The notes below the pieces were generated by a model. That model did no database searches. It had not been told where the DNA came from and saw nothing but the letters and a program-made list of their open reading frames with translations. Shown here one piece after another: positions 17,670 to 27,314 of a stretch of DNA of 64,000 nt; the stretch's first letter is position 1, and each line of letters opens with the position of its first letter. A program made the translations under genes and the position numbers. This stretch comes from Vibrio sp. HA2012 (GTDB lineage: Bacteria; Pseudomonadota; Gammaproteobacteria; Enterobacterales; Vibrionaceae), in NCBI RefSeq assembly GCF_002812955.1, contig NZ_PFXK01000005.1:124001-188000 (forward strand), written 5' to 3'.

Positions 17670-18586
17670 TACCTCACCCCCTTCATCAGTCCCCAGACAA
17701 TGCTGATACCAATAAACTCACTGATTAACAGATAATACAGAATGGGCTTGCCTGCATCGTTGGTCATAACAAACTCATAGTTCTCCGGACTGATGTACTG
17801 CATCATGATCAGAAAAATAAAAGGAATGGAAGCTACGATCTTGGCCGACATCCGAGCTTCGGAGGTCAGGGCATATTTTTTCTTGTCTATCGCCCGGGCA
17901 TTAAACATCAGCCGGTTAAGCCGGGTCATGACCTCTTTCAGTTGTCCGCCGCGATGCATATTGGCCCTCAGCGTGATCACAAAGAAGTGAAATGAGGGAT
18001 AAGGAAAACGCTGACAGGATTTTTTAAACACTTCATCCGGGGTATCCCCCATTTGCAGCCTATCACCCATTACTTTAAATTCAGCACCAACATCTCCGTC
18101 CAGAGTTTTTCCCACATACATAATGGCATGCATAATACTTTCACCGGCAGAAACCGCACTGGTCAGAATATTCAGTGCATCGGGAAAGGCTTCCTCAAAC
18201 CGTTGCTGTTCCCGTTTTTGCAGCCAGTTATGCCCCAGATAAATACCAATAGCGACAATAATCGCCACCACCAGATATTCATTACCCCGGATAAAACGAT
18301 AATTGATTTCACCTCCGACAAAGATCAGTAGCGCAATAAAGCTAACCAGTTTAAGAAAGGCATATTTACCCAGCTGTTTGCTCAGATTATGCCGCTTATC
18401 CGCCATCCTCTGCCGGAACGTCCGCTCGGTCAGAGTACTGAAGTCAACAGCCTGATCATCATTCGCCAGCGAATAGACCCGAACCGTTTTGTTGTAGGCT
18501 TCCAGATAATTGTGTTTTTTCCTGCCGCTGAAGAGACCAATCAGAAGCAGAAGAATACCAGCACCGACCAATACGAGATAAATCAT
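17669..18586 (-). CDS. tadB: TadB inner-membrane platform protein (copy B)
   Basis: 305 residues, similar over the full length to copy A: an N-terminal membrane segment, a pair near 80-125, T2SF domain with FPDALNILTSAVSAGESIMHAI and GDTPDEVFKKSCQRFPYPSFHF, and a C-terminal helix. Platform protein of the Tad machine. Overlaps tadA by 4 bases and tadC by 1, so it is in the same coupled arrangement as copy A. Confidence 0.92.
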   Translation of the reverse strand: MIYLVLVGAGILLLLIGLFSGRKKHNYLEAYNKTVRVYSLANDDQAVDFSTLTERTFRQRMADKRHNLSKQLGKYAFLKLVSFIALLIFVGGEINYRFIRGNEYLVVAIIVAIGIYLGHNWLQKREQQRFEEAFPDALNILTSAVSAGESIMHAIMYVGKTLDGDVGAEFKVMGDRLQMGDTPDEVFKKSCQRFPYPSFHFFVITLRANMHRGGQLKEVMTRLNRLMFNARAIDKKKYALTSEARMSAKIVASIPFIFLIMMQYISPENYEFVMTNDAGKPILYYLLISEFIGISIVWGLMKGVR

Positions 18587-19866
18587 ATGTACCCCCTAGC
18601 CTGAAACAGCGAATCAAGCTGCTCCGACAGGCCGAAGAACCGGGCTTTTTCCACCAGCACTGACCGTTTCATCAGTCCGGCAGTAATGAAGTTGCCTTCT
18701 ATCCGGTCTGAATCCGGTGTCACTTGACCCGGTTTAAAGCGGAAAATTTCTTCCATTACCACGCTGGAGCCTTCCAGACCAACCACTTCAGTAATGCTCA
18801 TGATTTTACGGCTGCCATCATGCAGACGACTGATCTGAATGACCAGATCAATCGCACTGACAATCGTTCTTCTGATCGCATCCAGCGGCAGGTTATTGGT
18901 GGCCATCATAACCATAGACTCAACCCGAGCCAGCGCATCACGCGGCGTATTGGCGTGCAAAGTCGACATAGATCCATCATGACCTGTATTCATTGCCTGC
19001 AACATCTCGAATGCTTCCGGACCACGACACTCCCCGACGATAATTCTGTCCGGGCGCATCCGCAGAGCGTTGATCACCAGATCGCGCTGCTTAATAGCTC
19101 CCGTATTCTCGATACCGGCCGTACGGGTTTCAAGACGCACCACATGTGGTTGCAGCAACCTGAGTTCCGCTGCATCTTCAATAGTGACAATCCGTTCCTT
19201 ATCGGAAATATACTGAGAAAGCGCATTCAGCATGGTGGTTTTCCCTGAACCGGTTCCTCCGGAAATCAGGATGTTTAACCGACAGCGGGAAGCAATCATC
19301 AGCAGTTGCGCCATTTCATCACTCATGGTGCCGTAACTGATCAGCTTAGGGACATCAATCGCCTGTTTTTTAAACTTACGGATAGAAATAGAAGTACCAT
19401 CAATAGCGATAGGCGGGATCACGATATTCACCCGACTACCGTCAGCCAGACGGGCATCACACAGAGGCTGAGAATCATCTACCCGGCGACCGATCCGGCC
19501 AGCAATCCGCTTAGCAATATCCATCACCTGAGCTTCATCAACAAAAGTAACTTCGGATTTTTCCACCAGCCCGTTACGTTCGATATACACATTATTGCAG
19601 CCATTCACCATAATATCGGTAACCGACTCATCTTCCATCAAAGGCTGGATTGGCCCCAGACCATGCAGTTCATCCACCAGACTTTTAACAAATTCATTGC
19701 GCAATACAAGAGGAACCGGCAGTGATTCTCTGTCCACCAGCATCTCTACCGCTTTGGACAGTTGTAACCCCAGTTGTTCATCATCCAGTCTCTGGATCGC
19801 TTCAGGATCGAGCGCATCAAAAATTTGCCTTCTGAGCGTCTTATAGAGTTCCTTGGTTTCACTCAT
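18583..19866 (-). CDS. tadA: TadA/CpaF secretion ATPase (copy B)
   Basis: 427 residues, the same length as copy A with long identical stretches ([35 protein letters not shown]). Walker A, Asp box, Walker B ([11 protein letters not shown]) and His box ([14 protein letters not shown]) are all intact, so both ATPases should be active. Sequence differences gather in the N-terminal 60 residues and near 240-265. It lies 6 bases after tadZ and overlaps tadB by 4. This is the most conserved pair between the two loci and the best one for dating the duplication. Confidence 0.96.
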   Translation of the reverse strand: MSETKELYKTLRRQIFDALDPEAIQRLDDEQLGLQLSKAVEMLVDRESLPVPLVLRNEFVKSLVDELHGLGPIQPLMEDESVTDIMVNGCNNVYIERNGLVEKSEVTFVDEAQVMDIAKRIAGRIGRRVDDSQPLCDARLADGSRVNIVIPPIAIDGTSISIRKFKKQAIDVPKLISYGTMSDEMAQLLMIASRCRLNILISGGTGSGKTTMLNALSQYISDKERIVTIEDAAELRLLQPHVVRLETRTAGIENTGAIKQRDLVINALRMRPDRIIVGECRGPEAFEMLQAMNTGHDGSMSTLHANTPRDALARVESMVMMATNNLPLDAIRRTIVSAIDLVIQISRLHDGSRKIMSITEVVGLEGSSVVMEEIFRFKPGQVTPDSDRIEGNFITAGLMKRSVLVEKARFFGLSEQLDSLFQARGYI

Positions 19867-19872
19867 AACGAC

Positions 19873-21102
19873 CTACCTGTGCATAAACGGAAGACGGAGA
19901 CCTTTCTTCGTTTCCTCTCCCACAATTAATGATACAAGTCGATAAAGCGCTTTTTCCGGCTTGCCTCCGGACTGGCTGATCCGCTTATTATCCAGAATCA
20001 TTGCATCAAGTTTTTTGATATACGGGATGACAATGTCAACCGGCTGATGCAGGTACTTCTCAGCTTCTTCCAGACTGACCGTTGCAGCAGAGTCAGGAAC
20101 TACACAGTTCATCACCATGTACATACGGCAGGGCACATTTTCCTTATCTTCCATCATGCGCTGTTTGATCCGTGCCGCTTCCCTGAGTGCCGAAACCGTT
20201 GGAGAAAAAACCAGGATCAGGCAATCGGACAGTTCCACCAGCTCTTTGTGATCAAATCCCTGCTGAGCGATAGCTGATAAGTCCTCGACGATAAAGTTCA
20301 CATTCTCCGCCACCTGAGAAGCCACTGTTTTGGTGTACTCTTTAACATCCGCATTCCCCATTCCGGCTGTCGGCGTCAGAGACAAAACAGAAAGCAGCTT
20401 GGTATGTTTATTCAGCATACTTTGCGCGGAGGTAGGATCCAGAGTTGTGGAAAACGACCCGGCTCTTATCAGACGTTTTTCGAACTTTTCCATCCCCAGC
20501 ATGATATCCAGATTACCGCCGTGATAATCGTTATCGACAACAACGCATGACGAATTTTTCTTCTCCGCCAGCAGATAACCGATCTCACTACACAGGAAGG
20601 TTGTGCCAACCCCACCTTTACAGCCCAGCACGCTGATCTGCTTCGCCTTACGCTTTTTGCCTAATCCCTTATGGCTGTGGCGGTTATCATGCACGCTGAT
20701 CACAAACTCAATCAGCTCATGCTTGGTAATGGGCCAAAACAGATAGTAAAAGCCCATCTGTTTCAGGTTACGAATAGTAGAAATTGCATCTTCGCAGCCG
20801 ATGACAATCACAGAAGCATCGTTCGGTAATAAATGGCTGATACGTTCAGCATCCCGGCTGATATCTCTGCTTTCATTCAGCTCAATAATCACAATCTCAA
20901 TGTGCTCATTACGCACATGTTCTTTTATCTGTTCATCGGAATTAATCAGCAAAGCCGGAGGAACCAATCCTTCGAAACGATAGGCTTCTTTCACCAGAGA
21001 CTGACACTTTTCTGTCTGATAAAAGAGTACAGAAGTAATCTCTTTTTGTGCTTCGCTATGCTGGCTGTCACTTTTTTTCAGGATATCTACCAGATCAAAC
21101 AT
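19873..21102 (-). CDS. tadZ: TadZ/CpaE ParA-like localisation ATPase (copy B)
   Basis: 409 residues. Receiver-like domain (about 22-140) and ParA-type ATPase with KGGVGTT (162-168). The N-terminus MFDLVDILKK and segments such as NLKQMGFYYLFWPITKHELIE match copy A. Sequence differs most in the region 240-330. The protein should direct the second Tad machine to its site in the cell; whether both copies go to the same pole is open. It starts 16 bases after rcpB. Confidence 0.93.
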   Translation of the reverse strand: MFDLVDILKKSDSQHSEAQKEITSVLFYQTEKCQSLVKEAYRFEGLVPPALLINSDEQIKEHVRNEHIEIVIIELNESRDISRDAERISHLLPNDASVIVIGCEDAISTIRNLKQMGFYYLFWPITKHELIEFVISVHDNRHSHKGLGKKRKAKQISVLGCKGGVGTTFLCSEIGYLLAEKKNSSCVVVDNDYHGGNLDIMLGMEKFEKRLIRAGSFSTTLDPTSAQSMLNKHTKLLSVLSLTPTAGMGNADVKEYTKTVASQVAENVNFIVEDLSAIAQQGFDHKELVELSDCLILVFSPTVSALREAARIKQRMMEDKENVPCRMYMVMNCVVPDSAATVSLEEAEKYLHQPVDIVIPYIKKLDAMILDNKRISQSGGKPEKALYRLVSLIVGEETKKGLRLPFMHR

Positions 21103-21118
21103 ACCTTACCCTCCCCTG

Positions 21119-21667
21119 CTACGGCTGTTCCTGAGGTACAGAAACCGGATCCGCTATTCTCTCTGCCGGACTCAGCATCTTTTCAGGAGCAACCATGGAC
21201 TGCCAGCGGGCACTATCGGTATAGCAGCCCTGTGCAGACATCCCGTAATTCCCGATCTTTTCATAGTCACATACTTCAACAACCGCACGATGTACCACTG
21301 TCTGAAGCTGCATATCAAATGGTACCAGCTCCATCCCCTGCGGAGCTTCCTGCAGGTGAAGTTTCGTTTTATCTATCCCCAGCCCCAGCAAATACCGGTA
21401 ATAGTTATCCGCCAGAGTTTTGCCCTTACCGGTATACCAGAGCATACGTACATTCTGGGTCGTCACCTTATTCCAGTGGCTCTGTACATAGGTATCCAGC
21501 TCCTGACGTGCCTTCTCTTCCTGACCCTGTTTAATACTGATACCGATAGAGTAAGTCACCGGCACCAGTTGAATTTCAGCCCCTTGCCTTTCCGCAATAT
21601 GATCAACACACCCGGTCAGGGACGCAGATATTCCGAGTAGCACGGATACTGTGAATAAATGTCTCAT
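21119..21667 (-). CDS. rcpB: RcpB-like outer-membrane lipoprotein (copy B)
   Basis: 182 residues. The N-terminal signal has a lipobox-like LTGC near residue 20 (SVLLGISASLTGCVDHIAERQ). The mature part matches copy A (HIAERQGAEIQLVP, SHWNKVTTQ, RAVVEVCDYEKIGN, ARWQSMV) and carries about 16 extra C-terminal residues. It overlaps rcpA by 4 bases. Name by position next to the secretin and similarity to copy A. Confidence 0.75.
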   Translation of the reverse strand: MRHLFTVSVLLGISASLTGCVDHIAERQGAEIQLVPVTYSIGISIKQGQEEKARQELDTYVQSHWNKVTTQNVRMLWYTGKGKTLADNYYRYLLGLGIDKTKLHLQEAPQGMELVPFDMQLQTVVHRAVVEVCDYEKIGNYGMSAQGCYTDSARWQSMVAPEKMLSPAERIADPVSVPQEQP

Positions 21668-23013
21668 TGTTTAAACCCTCCGCTGGCCAGAATCTGATGA
21701 GCCCACATACCTTCGGCTTTGTCGTATGTACCATCCAGAGCGAAGAAACGACGCAGGGTTGGTGTTTTTTCCATCGTCGGCAGTTGTACCTGAGACGGAC
21801 GCAGAGGCTGAACCAGATTCACAGTGGCTACAATAATCAGCTCGGTTTTGGTTCTTTCTGTTGCCGTATGCCGGAACAGTGCGCCTAAGATAGGGATATC
21901 ACCGATAAAGGGAATGCGTTGCAGCGACTCTCTGTCTTCGGTACTCAGCAAACCGCCCAGAATAAAGCTCTGGCCGTCACCCAGCTCTACCGTTGTTCTG
22001 GCCCGCCGGGTTTTCAGCGCCGGTAAATCATAACTTTCGCTGCTGTAGGTGTTATCCAGCGCACTGACCTCGGGCATCAGTGACAGCTTGATTTTGTCAT
22101 CACGCAGCACCTTAGCCATTAGTTCCAGACGCACACCGTATTCGCGGTAATAAATGTTAGTACCACCATCGATAACGGTGACGACCGGAATTTCCCCACC
22201 GGCAAGGAAACTCGCGGTCTCACCGGATATTACCGACAGATTGGGTTCAGCAAGCACCTGGCCCACATTGTCATCACCAATAGCGGTGATAACAGAGATA
22301 ATATCGTCTGCACTAAAATTATTGATATAGTCGACAAATACACCGCTGGACGCACTGGCGGATCCCAGCTGGATACCAAACTCTTCCAGAAAAGAGTGGG
22401 TCACTTCAGCAATAGAAAGCTTCACATTAACCTGTTTGGTGGTACTGACCTCGATATTGTTTACCAACCCTTTAAACTTATAGCGGCGCATGAAATCCAT
22501 CTCATAGTCTTCATCACCCAGATCCCATTCAATCGTTGTGACTTCTGCTTCTTTGCCCAGTAATTCACCAACCAGATTATAGATATCCTCTTTCTCCTGC
22601 TCTGTCGCAACCGAACCGGTCAGAACAGCCTGATCGCCCAGGTTATAGATATCGATATCCGCATCAGGAAAACGCAGTTGGATCTGCTGCTGAACCGGCA
22701 CAAAGCTTTTATTGACGATCAGTTTCCGGGAAACCAGCGTGTTGCCTTCTTCATCAAAAATCAGCAGAGAAGCATTACCGATTTTCTTACCGAAAAATAC
22801 TACCTTATCTTTTTCGATGACCTGATAATCAGCCACTTCCGGGTTGGAAATAAATACAGAGCCAATTTCTGCCGAAGCCTGAATCGTCTGAGCATCACCT
22901 TCTGACAGATTCACAATACGCGCTGCGGAGACGGGGAAAATACACAATAGCAGAGCAAGGATGCCCCCGCGGAGTAGCGAAACAAGTGAACGAATATAAA
23001 CATGAGTATCCAT
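21664..23013 (-). CDS. rcpA: RcpA/CpaC secretin (copy B)
   Basis: 449 residues. Signal peptide (to about residue 30), N-terminal pilus-assembly domain (RIVNLSEGDAQTI), BON-like segment, and secretin domain with VLAEPNLSVISGETASFLAGG and IPFIGDIPILGALFRHT. Very similar to copy A throughout. The segment just before the secretin core (about 218-235, SASASSGVFVDYINN) is one of the few variable parts. Outer-membrane channel for the Flp2 fibre. Confidence 0.95.
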   Translation of the reverse strand: MDTHVYIRSLVSLLRGGILALLLCIFPVSAARIVNLSEGDAQTIQASAEIGSVFISNPEVADYQVIEKDKVVFFGKKIGNASLLIFDEEGNTLVSRKLIVNKSFVPVQQQIQLRFPDADIDIYNLGDQAVLTGSVATEQEKEDIYNLVGELLGKEAEVTTIEWDLGDEDYEMDFMRRYKFKGLVNNIEVSTTKQVNVKLSIAEVTHSFLEEFGIQLGSASASSGVFVDYINNFSADDIISVITAIGDDNVGQVLAEPNLSVISGETASFLAGGEIPVVTVIDGGTNIYYREYGVRLELMAKVLRDDKIKLSLMPEVSALDNTYSSESYDLPALKTRRARTTVELGDGQSFILGGLLSTEDRESLQRIPFIGDIPILGALFRHTATERTKTELIIVATVNLVQPLRPSQVQLPTMEKTPTLRRFFALDGTYDKAEGMWAHQILASGGFKQ

Positions 23014-23066
23014 ACCACTTTACCTTTATTTGATTACTGTAATGGGGTTACCAAAGCTGCGGTAAT

Positions 23067-23900
23067 CTATTTAACTGAAGCACTGCCCGCCCTGAATTCT
23101 TTTATCGCCCGATAGGTAGGCAGAACATCCCCGGAATTCGCCTGCAACTGCTCAGCCTGCTTCTGGCCGATGGATTTATGTACTTCCAGCAGCGCTATTT
23201 TTTTCGCAATCACCAGTCTGGCGATCTGCCTGCGCGATAGCTCCAGGATCAGACTGACTTCCACGGTAGCAGGAGAGACCTTGGTCGCCGGTTTCTCTTC
23301 TTTCTGCACCTTAAGTACCCGAACAGCCATCAATACCGGAGAAATGGAAATATTCTGAAAATCTTTTACCTTGGTATCTGTAGCCAGATTCTGAGTAAGG
23401 GAAGAAAGTGCGATAATATCGACATAACTACCATGGGTGATTACCCCGCCGACAATGGTGTCGGGATCCACCTTAATAGCATACGGCACCATATCTTCTG
23501 AGATGGTCAGCTCGATATAGCGCTCCTGCTTAGGCGTTACAAAATGGGTCTTGGTTACCCATTGCCCGGCGGTAAGTGTCTCACCGGAAACCATGCCCTC
23601 AACGACAGGAAGAGTGATATCAGGAATAGTCCCTTCTTCATTTTCAGTCATGCCGTGCAAGCGGGCTTCATCATAAGGCACCATTTGTGCGTCAAGCAGT
23701 TCAGCAGTAACAAGCTGTCCGGGAAGAAGATCCTGATTAACCGTCCAGATCCGCACGGTTTTTATTTCCACCCCGGAAGACACTTCACTCTGAGGCTCGT
23801 CAGTTGAAGGGATGTTCGATGTTAATATGCGTCCTGACAGGCCATACAGGCCGGCACCGACCGCAATAAGAGCAACAGGCACTAATATTCTGAGGTTCAT
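23067..23900 (-). CDS. rcpC: RcpC/CpaB periplasmic assembly protein (copy B)
   Basis: 277 residues. N-terminal anchor MNLRILVPVALIAVGAGLYGLSG, SAF-like domain (LLPGQLVTAELLDAQMVP) and IKVDPDTIVGGVITHGSYVDIIALSS as in copy A. A good SD (GAGGT, 7 bases before ATG) is present. It is the first machine gene after flp2, with tadV missing between them. Links secretin and inner membrane, by family. Confidence 0.9.
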   Translation of the reverse strand: MNLRILVPVALIAVGAGLYGLSGRILTSNIPSTDEPQSEVSSGVEIKTVRIWTVNQDLLPGQLVTAELLDAQMVPYDEARLHGMTENEEGTIPDITLPVVEGMVSGETLTAGQWVTKTHFVTPKQERYIELTISEDMVPYAIKVDPDTIVGGVITHGSYVDIIALSSLTQNLATDTKVKDFQNISISPVLMAVRVLKVQKEEKPATKVSPATVEVSLILELSRRQIARLVIAKKIALLEVHKSIGQKQAEQLQANSGDVLPTYRAIKEFRAGSASVK

Positions 23901-23992
23901 AGTGTCACCTCACTATCAGAAAGATTAAATAATCAGACAACTACATATATAAACAATATCACTATGCAGTTTAAATATTTTGACGATAACAT

Positions 23993-24027
23993 GTCGATGA
24001 ACATGGAAATAAAACATATTCATCGAC
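23993..24027 (-). promoter_or_regulatory. Stable stem-loop between flp2 and rcpC (copy B)
   Basis: On the minus-strand RNA, GUCGAUGAAUAUG pairs with CAUGUUCAUCGAC over 13 base pairs, one of them U-G, with a 9-base loop. It lies 77 bases after the flp2 stop and has no U tract behind it, so it does not look like a plain terminator. It could stabilise the 3' end of a short flp2 mRNA or slow read-through, which would give more pilin than machine proteins. Confidence 0.6.
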
Positions 24028-24104
24028 CCAGATAAAATCCCATGAACATATAAAAAAGATTATATTTTACTCATAGAATAATAATTCTAATTTATCATCA
24101 GACT

Positions 24105-24314
24105 TTAATTAAGCCCACTAATTGTAGTTGAAATAGCTGTTATTGCAGAAGTTAGCGCTGTTTTCAGTACATTTGTTTCACCACCAAATACAGCGGCAAC
24201 CAAGGCAGCAATAGCCACGCCAATAACTGCATATTCAATAGAGGTAACGCCCCGTTGGTCCTGGGTGAATGTCTGAAGTGCAAGCTGCATTTTTACATAG
24301 ATAGAAGTAAACAT
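24105..24314 (-). CDS. flp: Flp2 type IVb major prepilin (copy B)
   Basis: 69 residues. A 22-residue leader ends DQRG; the mature pilin would begin VTSIEYAVIGVAIAALVAAVFGG with Glu at +5 and Tyr at +6. The mature part is 47 residues, and its tail (ETNVLKTALTSAITAISTT) is unlike that of Flp1 and less charged. SD CGGAG precedes the ATG by 6 bases. With no tadV in this locus, maturation probably depends on TadV at 11742-12176, which fits the nearly identical leader and cleavage motif. Confidence 0.94.
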   Translation of the reverse strand: MFTSIYVKMQLALQTFTQDQRGVTSIEYAVIGVAIAALVAAVFGGETNVLKTALTSAITAISTTISGLN

Positions 24315-24938
24315 AATACGCTCCGGTGTATCTGATTAAGGAAATGAGCCTATTTGCAGTGAATGAATTCAAATAAACCCGCCCTTACCAAAAGGCTAGT
24401 TTATAAAATTATTAACAGCAACGTTTTTTGGCTCGATATCAAACTTTATTCCTACCTTTTTACATAAGTTAATGTTTGTATTAATAATTTAATCAATAAT
24501 TGGTTATGATAATGATTATTAAATACAAATATAAAATTTAAGAGGTATGAATATACTGTTTCTAAACAGCCATTTAATTAAAGTTCTTTTTTATATTATT
24601 ATCAATAAGAGCTTTTTATGATTAGAACCATGTTCAAAAAAATAAATACAGGCTTTTATTTATCAATAAGATAGAATTAAAATTCTCACTTATAAGACAT
24701 ATGTGCACTGTTACAGATCAAGATATAATAGATAAAAATATCGTTTTCAGCTCATTTTTTCTTAGTGATAAGATACATTATAAGTTATTGTTATATCAAT
24801 ATATTAAAGTAAAATCGATTACATCAGCTGCGGTTCAAACAGGGAAAAGGTCGGGTTATCCTGCTCAGAAGACCATAAAGCGATAAAATGGTGTGTTTTA
24901 ATACAAACCTCAGGCAGAAAAAGAAGGGATTGGTGATA
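24315..24938. other. A+T-rich spacer upstream of tad copy B
   Basis: About 620 bases between flp2 and the fusA2 terminator, very rich in A+T, with no credible coding frame. Short open frames here lack an SD and any recognisable protein. It should hold the promoter of copy B, but I could not settle on -35 and -10 boxes. The A+T content suggests nucleoid proteins such as H-NS may silence it, which is inference only. Confidence 0.4.
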
Positions 24939-24969
24939 TAAAAAGCCCCGCAACAGACTGGCGGGGCTT
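24939..24969 (-). terminator. Rho-independent terminator of fusA2
   Basis: AAGCCCCGC (24943-24951) and GCGGGGCTT (24961-24969) form a perfect 9-bp stem with a 9-base loop. On the minus strand it is followed by TTTATAT after the stem's own Ts. It lies 50 bases after the fusA2 stop. Confidence 0.92.
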
Positions 24970-25018
24970 GGATACGTTTCGCAGCAGCGAAGACGACAAT
25001 AACGTCAGTAATGACAGA

Positions 25019-27106
25019 TTATTTCGCTTCTCTTGCCGCTTTTACTTCTGCGATAACCGTTTCTGCCACGTTTTGTGGACATGGTGAGTAGTGGCTGAAT
25101 TCCATAGAGAACTGACCACGACCAGAAGTCATAGTACGCAGGTGACCGATATAACCGAACATTTCAGACAGAGGAACGTCTGCTTTAATGCGAACACCAG
25201 TAACACCAGCTTCCTGATCTTTGATCATACCACGGCGACGGTTAAGGTCACCGATTACGTCACCAACGTGATCATCAGGAGTAAATACATCAACCTTCAT
25301 GATAGGCTCAAGAAGTTGTGCACCTGCTTTAGGCATAGACTGACGGAATGCACCTTTTGCTGCAATTTCAAACGCAATTGCAGAGGAGTCCACTGCGTGG
25401 AAGCCACCGTCAAACAGTTCTACTTCAACGTCCAGTACAGGGAAGCCAGCCAGCACGCCCTGATCCATCATTCCAGCAAAGCCTTTTTCAACTGCAGGCC
25501 AGAATTCTTTCGGTACGTTACCACCAACAACGGATGAAGTGAACTTAAAGCCGCTGCCTACTTCGCCTGGTTTGATACGGTAATCGATCTTACCGAACTG
25601 ACCAGAACCACCAGACTGCTTCTTGTGCGTATAGCTGTCTTCGATTGCCTGAGTGATAGTTTCACGGTAAGCAACCTGTGGTTTACCCACTTCCAGTTCA
25701 ACGCCATAAGTACGCTTCAGGATATCGACTTTGATATCCAGGTGAAGTTCACCCATACCTTTCAGGATGGTTTCGCCTGAATCTTCATCAGTCTCAACCT
25801 GGAATGATGGGTCTTCTGCAACCATCTTACCAATCGCGATACCCATTTTCTCTGTTGAACCTTTATCTTTAGGCTTAACAGCGATTTCGATTACCGGAGT
25901 AGGGAAGATCATTGGTTCAAGAGTACATTCATGCTTAGGATCACACAGAGTATGACCAGTCTGAACGTTCTTCATACCAACAACAGCGATGATATCACCA
26001 GCTTGTGCAGAGTTGATTTCGTTACGCTCGTTAGCGTGCATTTCAACCATACGGCCGATACGTTCAGTTTTGCCTGTTGCAGAGTTAAGGATTGTGTCGC
26101 CTTTCTTCATCACACCAGAGTAGATACGGATGAAAGTCAGAGCACCGAAACGGTCGTCCATGATCTTGAACGCAAGCGCACGTAGCGGCTCATCAGCAGA
26201 TACAGTAGCTACTTCGCCAGTTGCTTCACCTGTTTCAGGGTCAGTCAGATCCTGAGGATCAACTTCTGTTGGTGATGGCAGGTAATCTACCACGCCGTCA
26301 AGCATTGGCTGCATACCTTTGTTTTTGAACGCAGAACCACAGAAAGTCGGGAAGAAGGCCAGATCACGAGTACCTTTACGGATACAACGCTTGATGTCTT
26401 CAATTGATGGTTCTTCACCATCCATGTAAGCCATCATCAGTTCATCGTCCTGCTCAACCGCAGTTTCGATCATCATTTCACGGTATTCAGCCGCTTTCTC
26501 TGCGTATTCAGCAGGGATTTCTTCGATGGTGTAATTTTCTGGCAGACCTGATTCATCCCAGATCAGTGCTTTTTGATTCAGTACGTCGATAACGCCTTTG
26601 AAATCGTCTTCAATACCGATAGGAAGAGTCATAACCAGTGGGTTTGCACCCAGAACGTTCTTCACCTGGTCTACTACACGGTAGAAATCTGCACCCATAC
26701 GGTCCAGTTTGTTTACGAAGATCAAACGAGCAACTTCTGAATCGTTTGCATAACGCCAGTTAGTTTCTGACTGAGGTTCAACACCACCAGAACCACAGAA
26801 TACACCAACACCACCATCAAGAACTTTCAGAGAACGGTAAACTTCAACAGTGAAGTCCACGTGTCCCGGAGTATCGATGATGTTCAGGCGGTGGTCTTTC
26901 CAGAAACAGGTAGTTGCCGCAGACTGGATTGTGATACCACGTTCAGCTTCCTGCTCCATGAAGTCAGTAGTTGCAGCGCCGTCGTGTACCTCACCAGTAC
27001 GGTGGATCTTACCAGTTAGCTTAAGGATACGCTCTGTAGAAGTAGTTTTACCCGCGTCTACGTGAGCAAAAATACCAATGTTTCTGTATTTTGATAAGTC
27101 AGTCAT
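25019..27106 (-). CDS. fusA: Elongation factor G, second copy (EF-G2 type)
   Basis: 695 residues, full length. GTPase motifs: G1 [10 protein letters not shown]2 region [10 protein letters not shown]3 DTPGHVDF, G4 NKLDR. Domain IV and V segments ([36 protein letters not shown]) follow. It is a cytoplasmic translocation or ribosome-recycling GTPase. It stands alone next to radA rather than in the str operon (rpsL-rpsG-fusA-tuf). By context I take it as the second EF-G known in vibrios, fusA2. The main fusA is expected elsewhere. A modest SD (GAGTAAGA) precedes the ATG. Confidence 0.95.
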   Translation of the reverse strand: MTDLSKYRNIGIFAHVDAGKTTSTERILKLTGKIHRTGEVHDGAATTDFMEQEAERGITIQSAATTCFWKDHRLNIIDTPGHVDFTVEVYRSLKVLDGGVGVFCGSGGVEPQSETNWRYANDSEVARLIFVNKLDRMGADFYRVVDQVKNVLGANPLVMTLPIGIEDDFKGVIDVLNQKALIWDESGLPENYTIEEIPAEYAEKAAEYREMMIETAVEQDDELMMAYMDGEEPSIEDIKRCIRKGTRDLAFFPTFCGSAFKNKGMQPMLDGVVDYLPSPTEVDPQDLTDPETGEATGEVATVSADEPLRALAFKIMDDRFGALTFIRIYSGVMKKGDTILNSATGKTERIGRMVEMHANERNEINSAQAGDIIAVVGMKNVQTGHTLCDPKHECTLEPMIFPTPVIEIAVKPKDKGSTEKMGIAIGKMVAEDPSFQVETDEDSGETILKGMGELHLDIKVDILKRTYGVELEVGKPQVAYRETITQAIEDSYTHKKQSGGSGQFGKIDYRIKPGEVGSGFKFTSSVVGGNVPKEFWPAVEKGFAGMMDQGVLAGFPVLDVEVELFDGGFHAVDSSAIAFEIAAKGAFRQSMPKAGAQLLEPIMKVDVFTPDDHVGDVIGDLNRRRGMIKDQEAGVTGVRIKADVPLSEMFGYIGHLRTMTSGRGQFSMEFSHYSPCPQNVAETVIAEVKAAREAK

Positions 27107-27246
27107 TGTCTTACTCTGTTAATAAGGTATAAATTGCGCGCAGAGTATATCATAATCTACTGAGACTGATACCCTTGCGTGCAGATGAATAAAAAAAAAT
27201 TTACGCCGCGATCTGTCTATCATCCAGCCTTAAAAATATAGTACAT

Positions 27247-27290
27247 CGTCATCCCTGCGAAGGCACTGACGAGTGTGATGCGTGGGCACA
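27247..27290. repeat. Possible fragment of a dispersed REP-like repeat
   Basis: In the 208-base gap between fusA2 and radA, the bases CGTCATCCCTGCGAAGG resemble one arm of a short dispersed palindromic repeat type (GTCATTCCCGCGAA...) that I recall from many proteobacteria. The matching second arm is only partly visible. No terminator for radA is evident in this gap. Confidence 0.25.
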
Positions 27291-27314
27291 AAAATCCTGA
27301 AATAAAGAACATAA

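Noticed and set aside
20833..21534. 233-codon plus-strand frame across tadZ and rcpB of copy B
   Set aside because: Antisense to two well-supported genes; composition and lack of any domain fit a chance frame.
23901..24104. Remnant of tadV in copy B
   Set aside because: Translated on the minus strand in three frames; early stops and no trace of the GxGD or first Asp motif. Loss, if any, was complete.
24315..24500. Sigma-54 or clear sigma-70 promoter of flp2
   Set aside because: No GG/GC pair at -24/-12 spacing and no well-spaced -35/-10 pair that stands out in the A+T-rich sequence.
24701..24886. 61-codon frame in the A+T-rich spacer before copy B
   Set aside because: No SD, no known motif, and A+T-rich residues as expected by chance.
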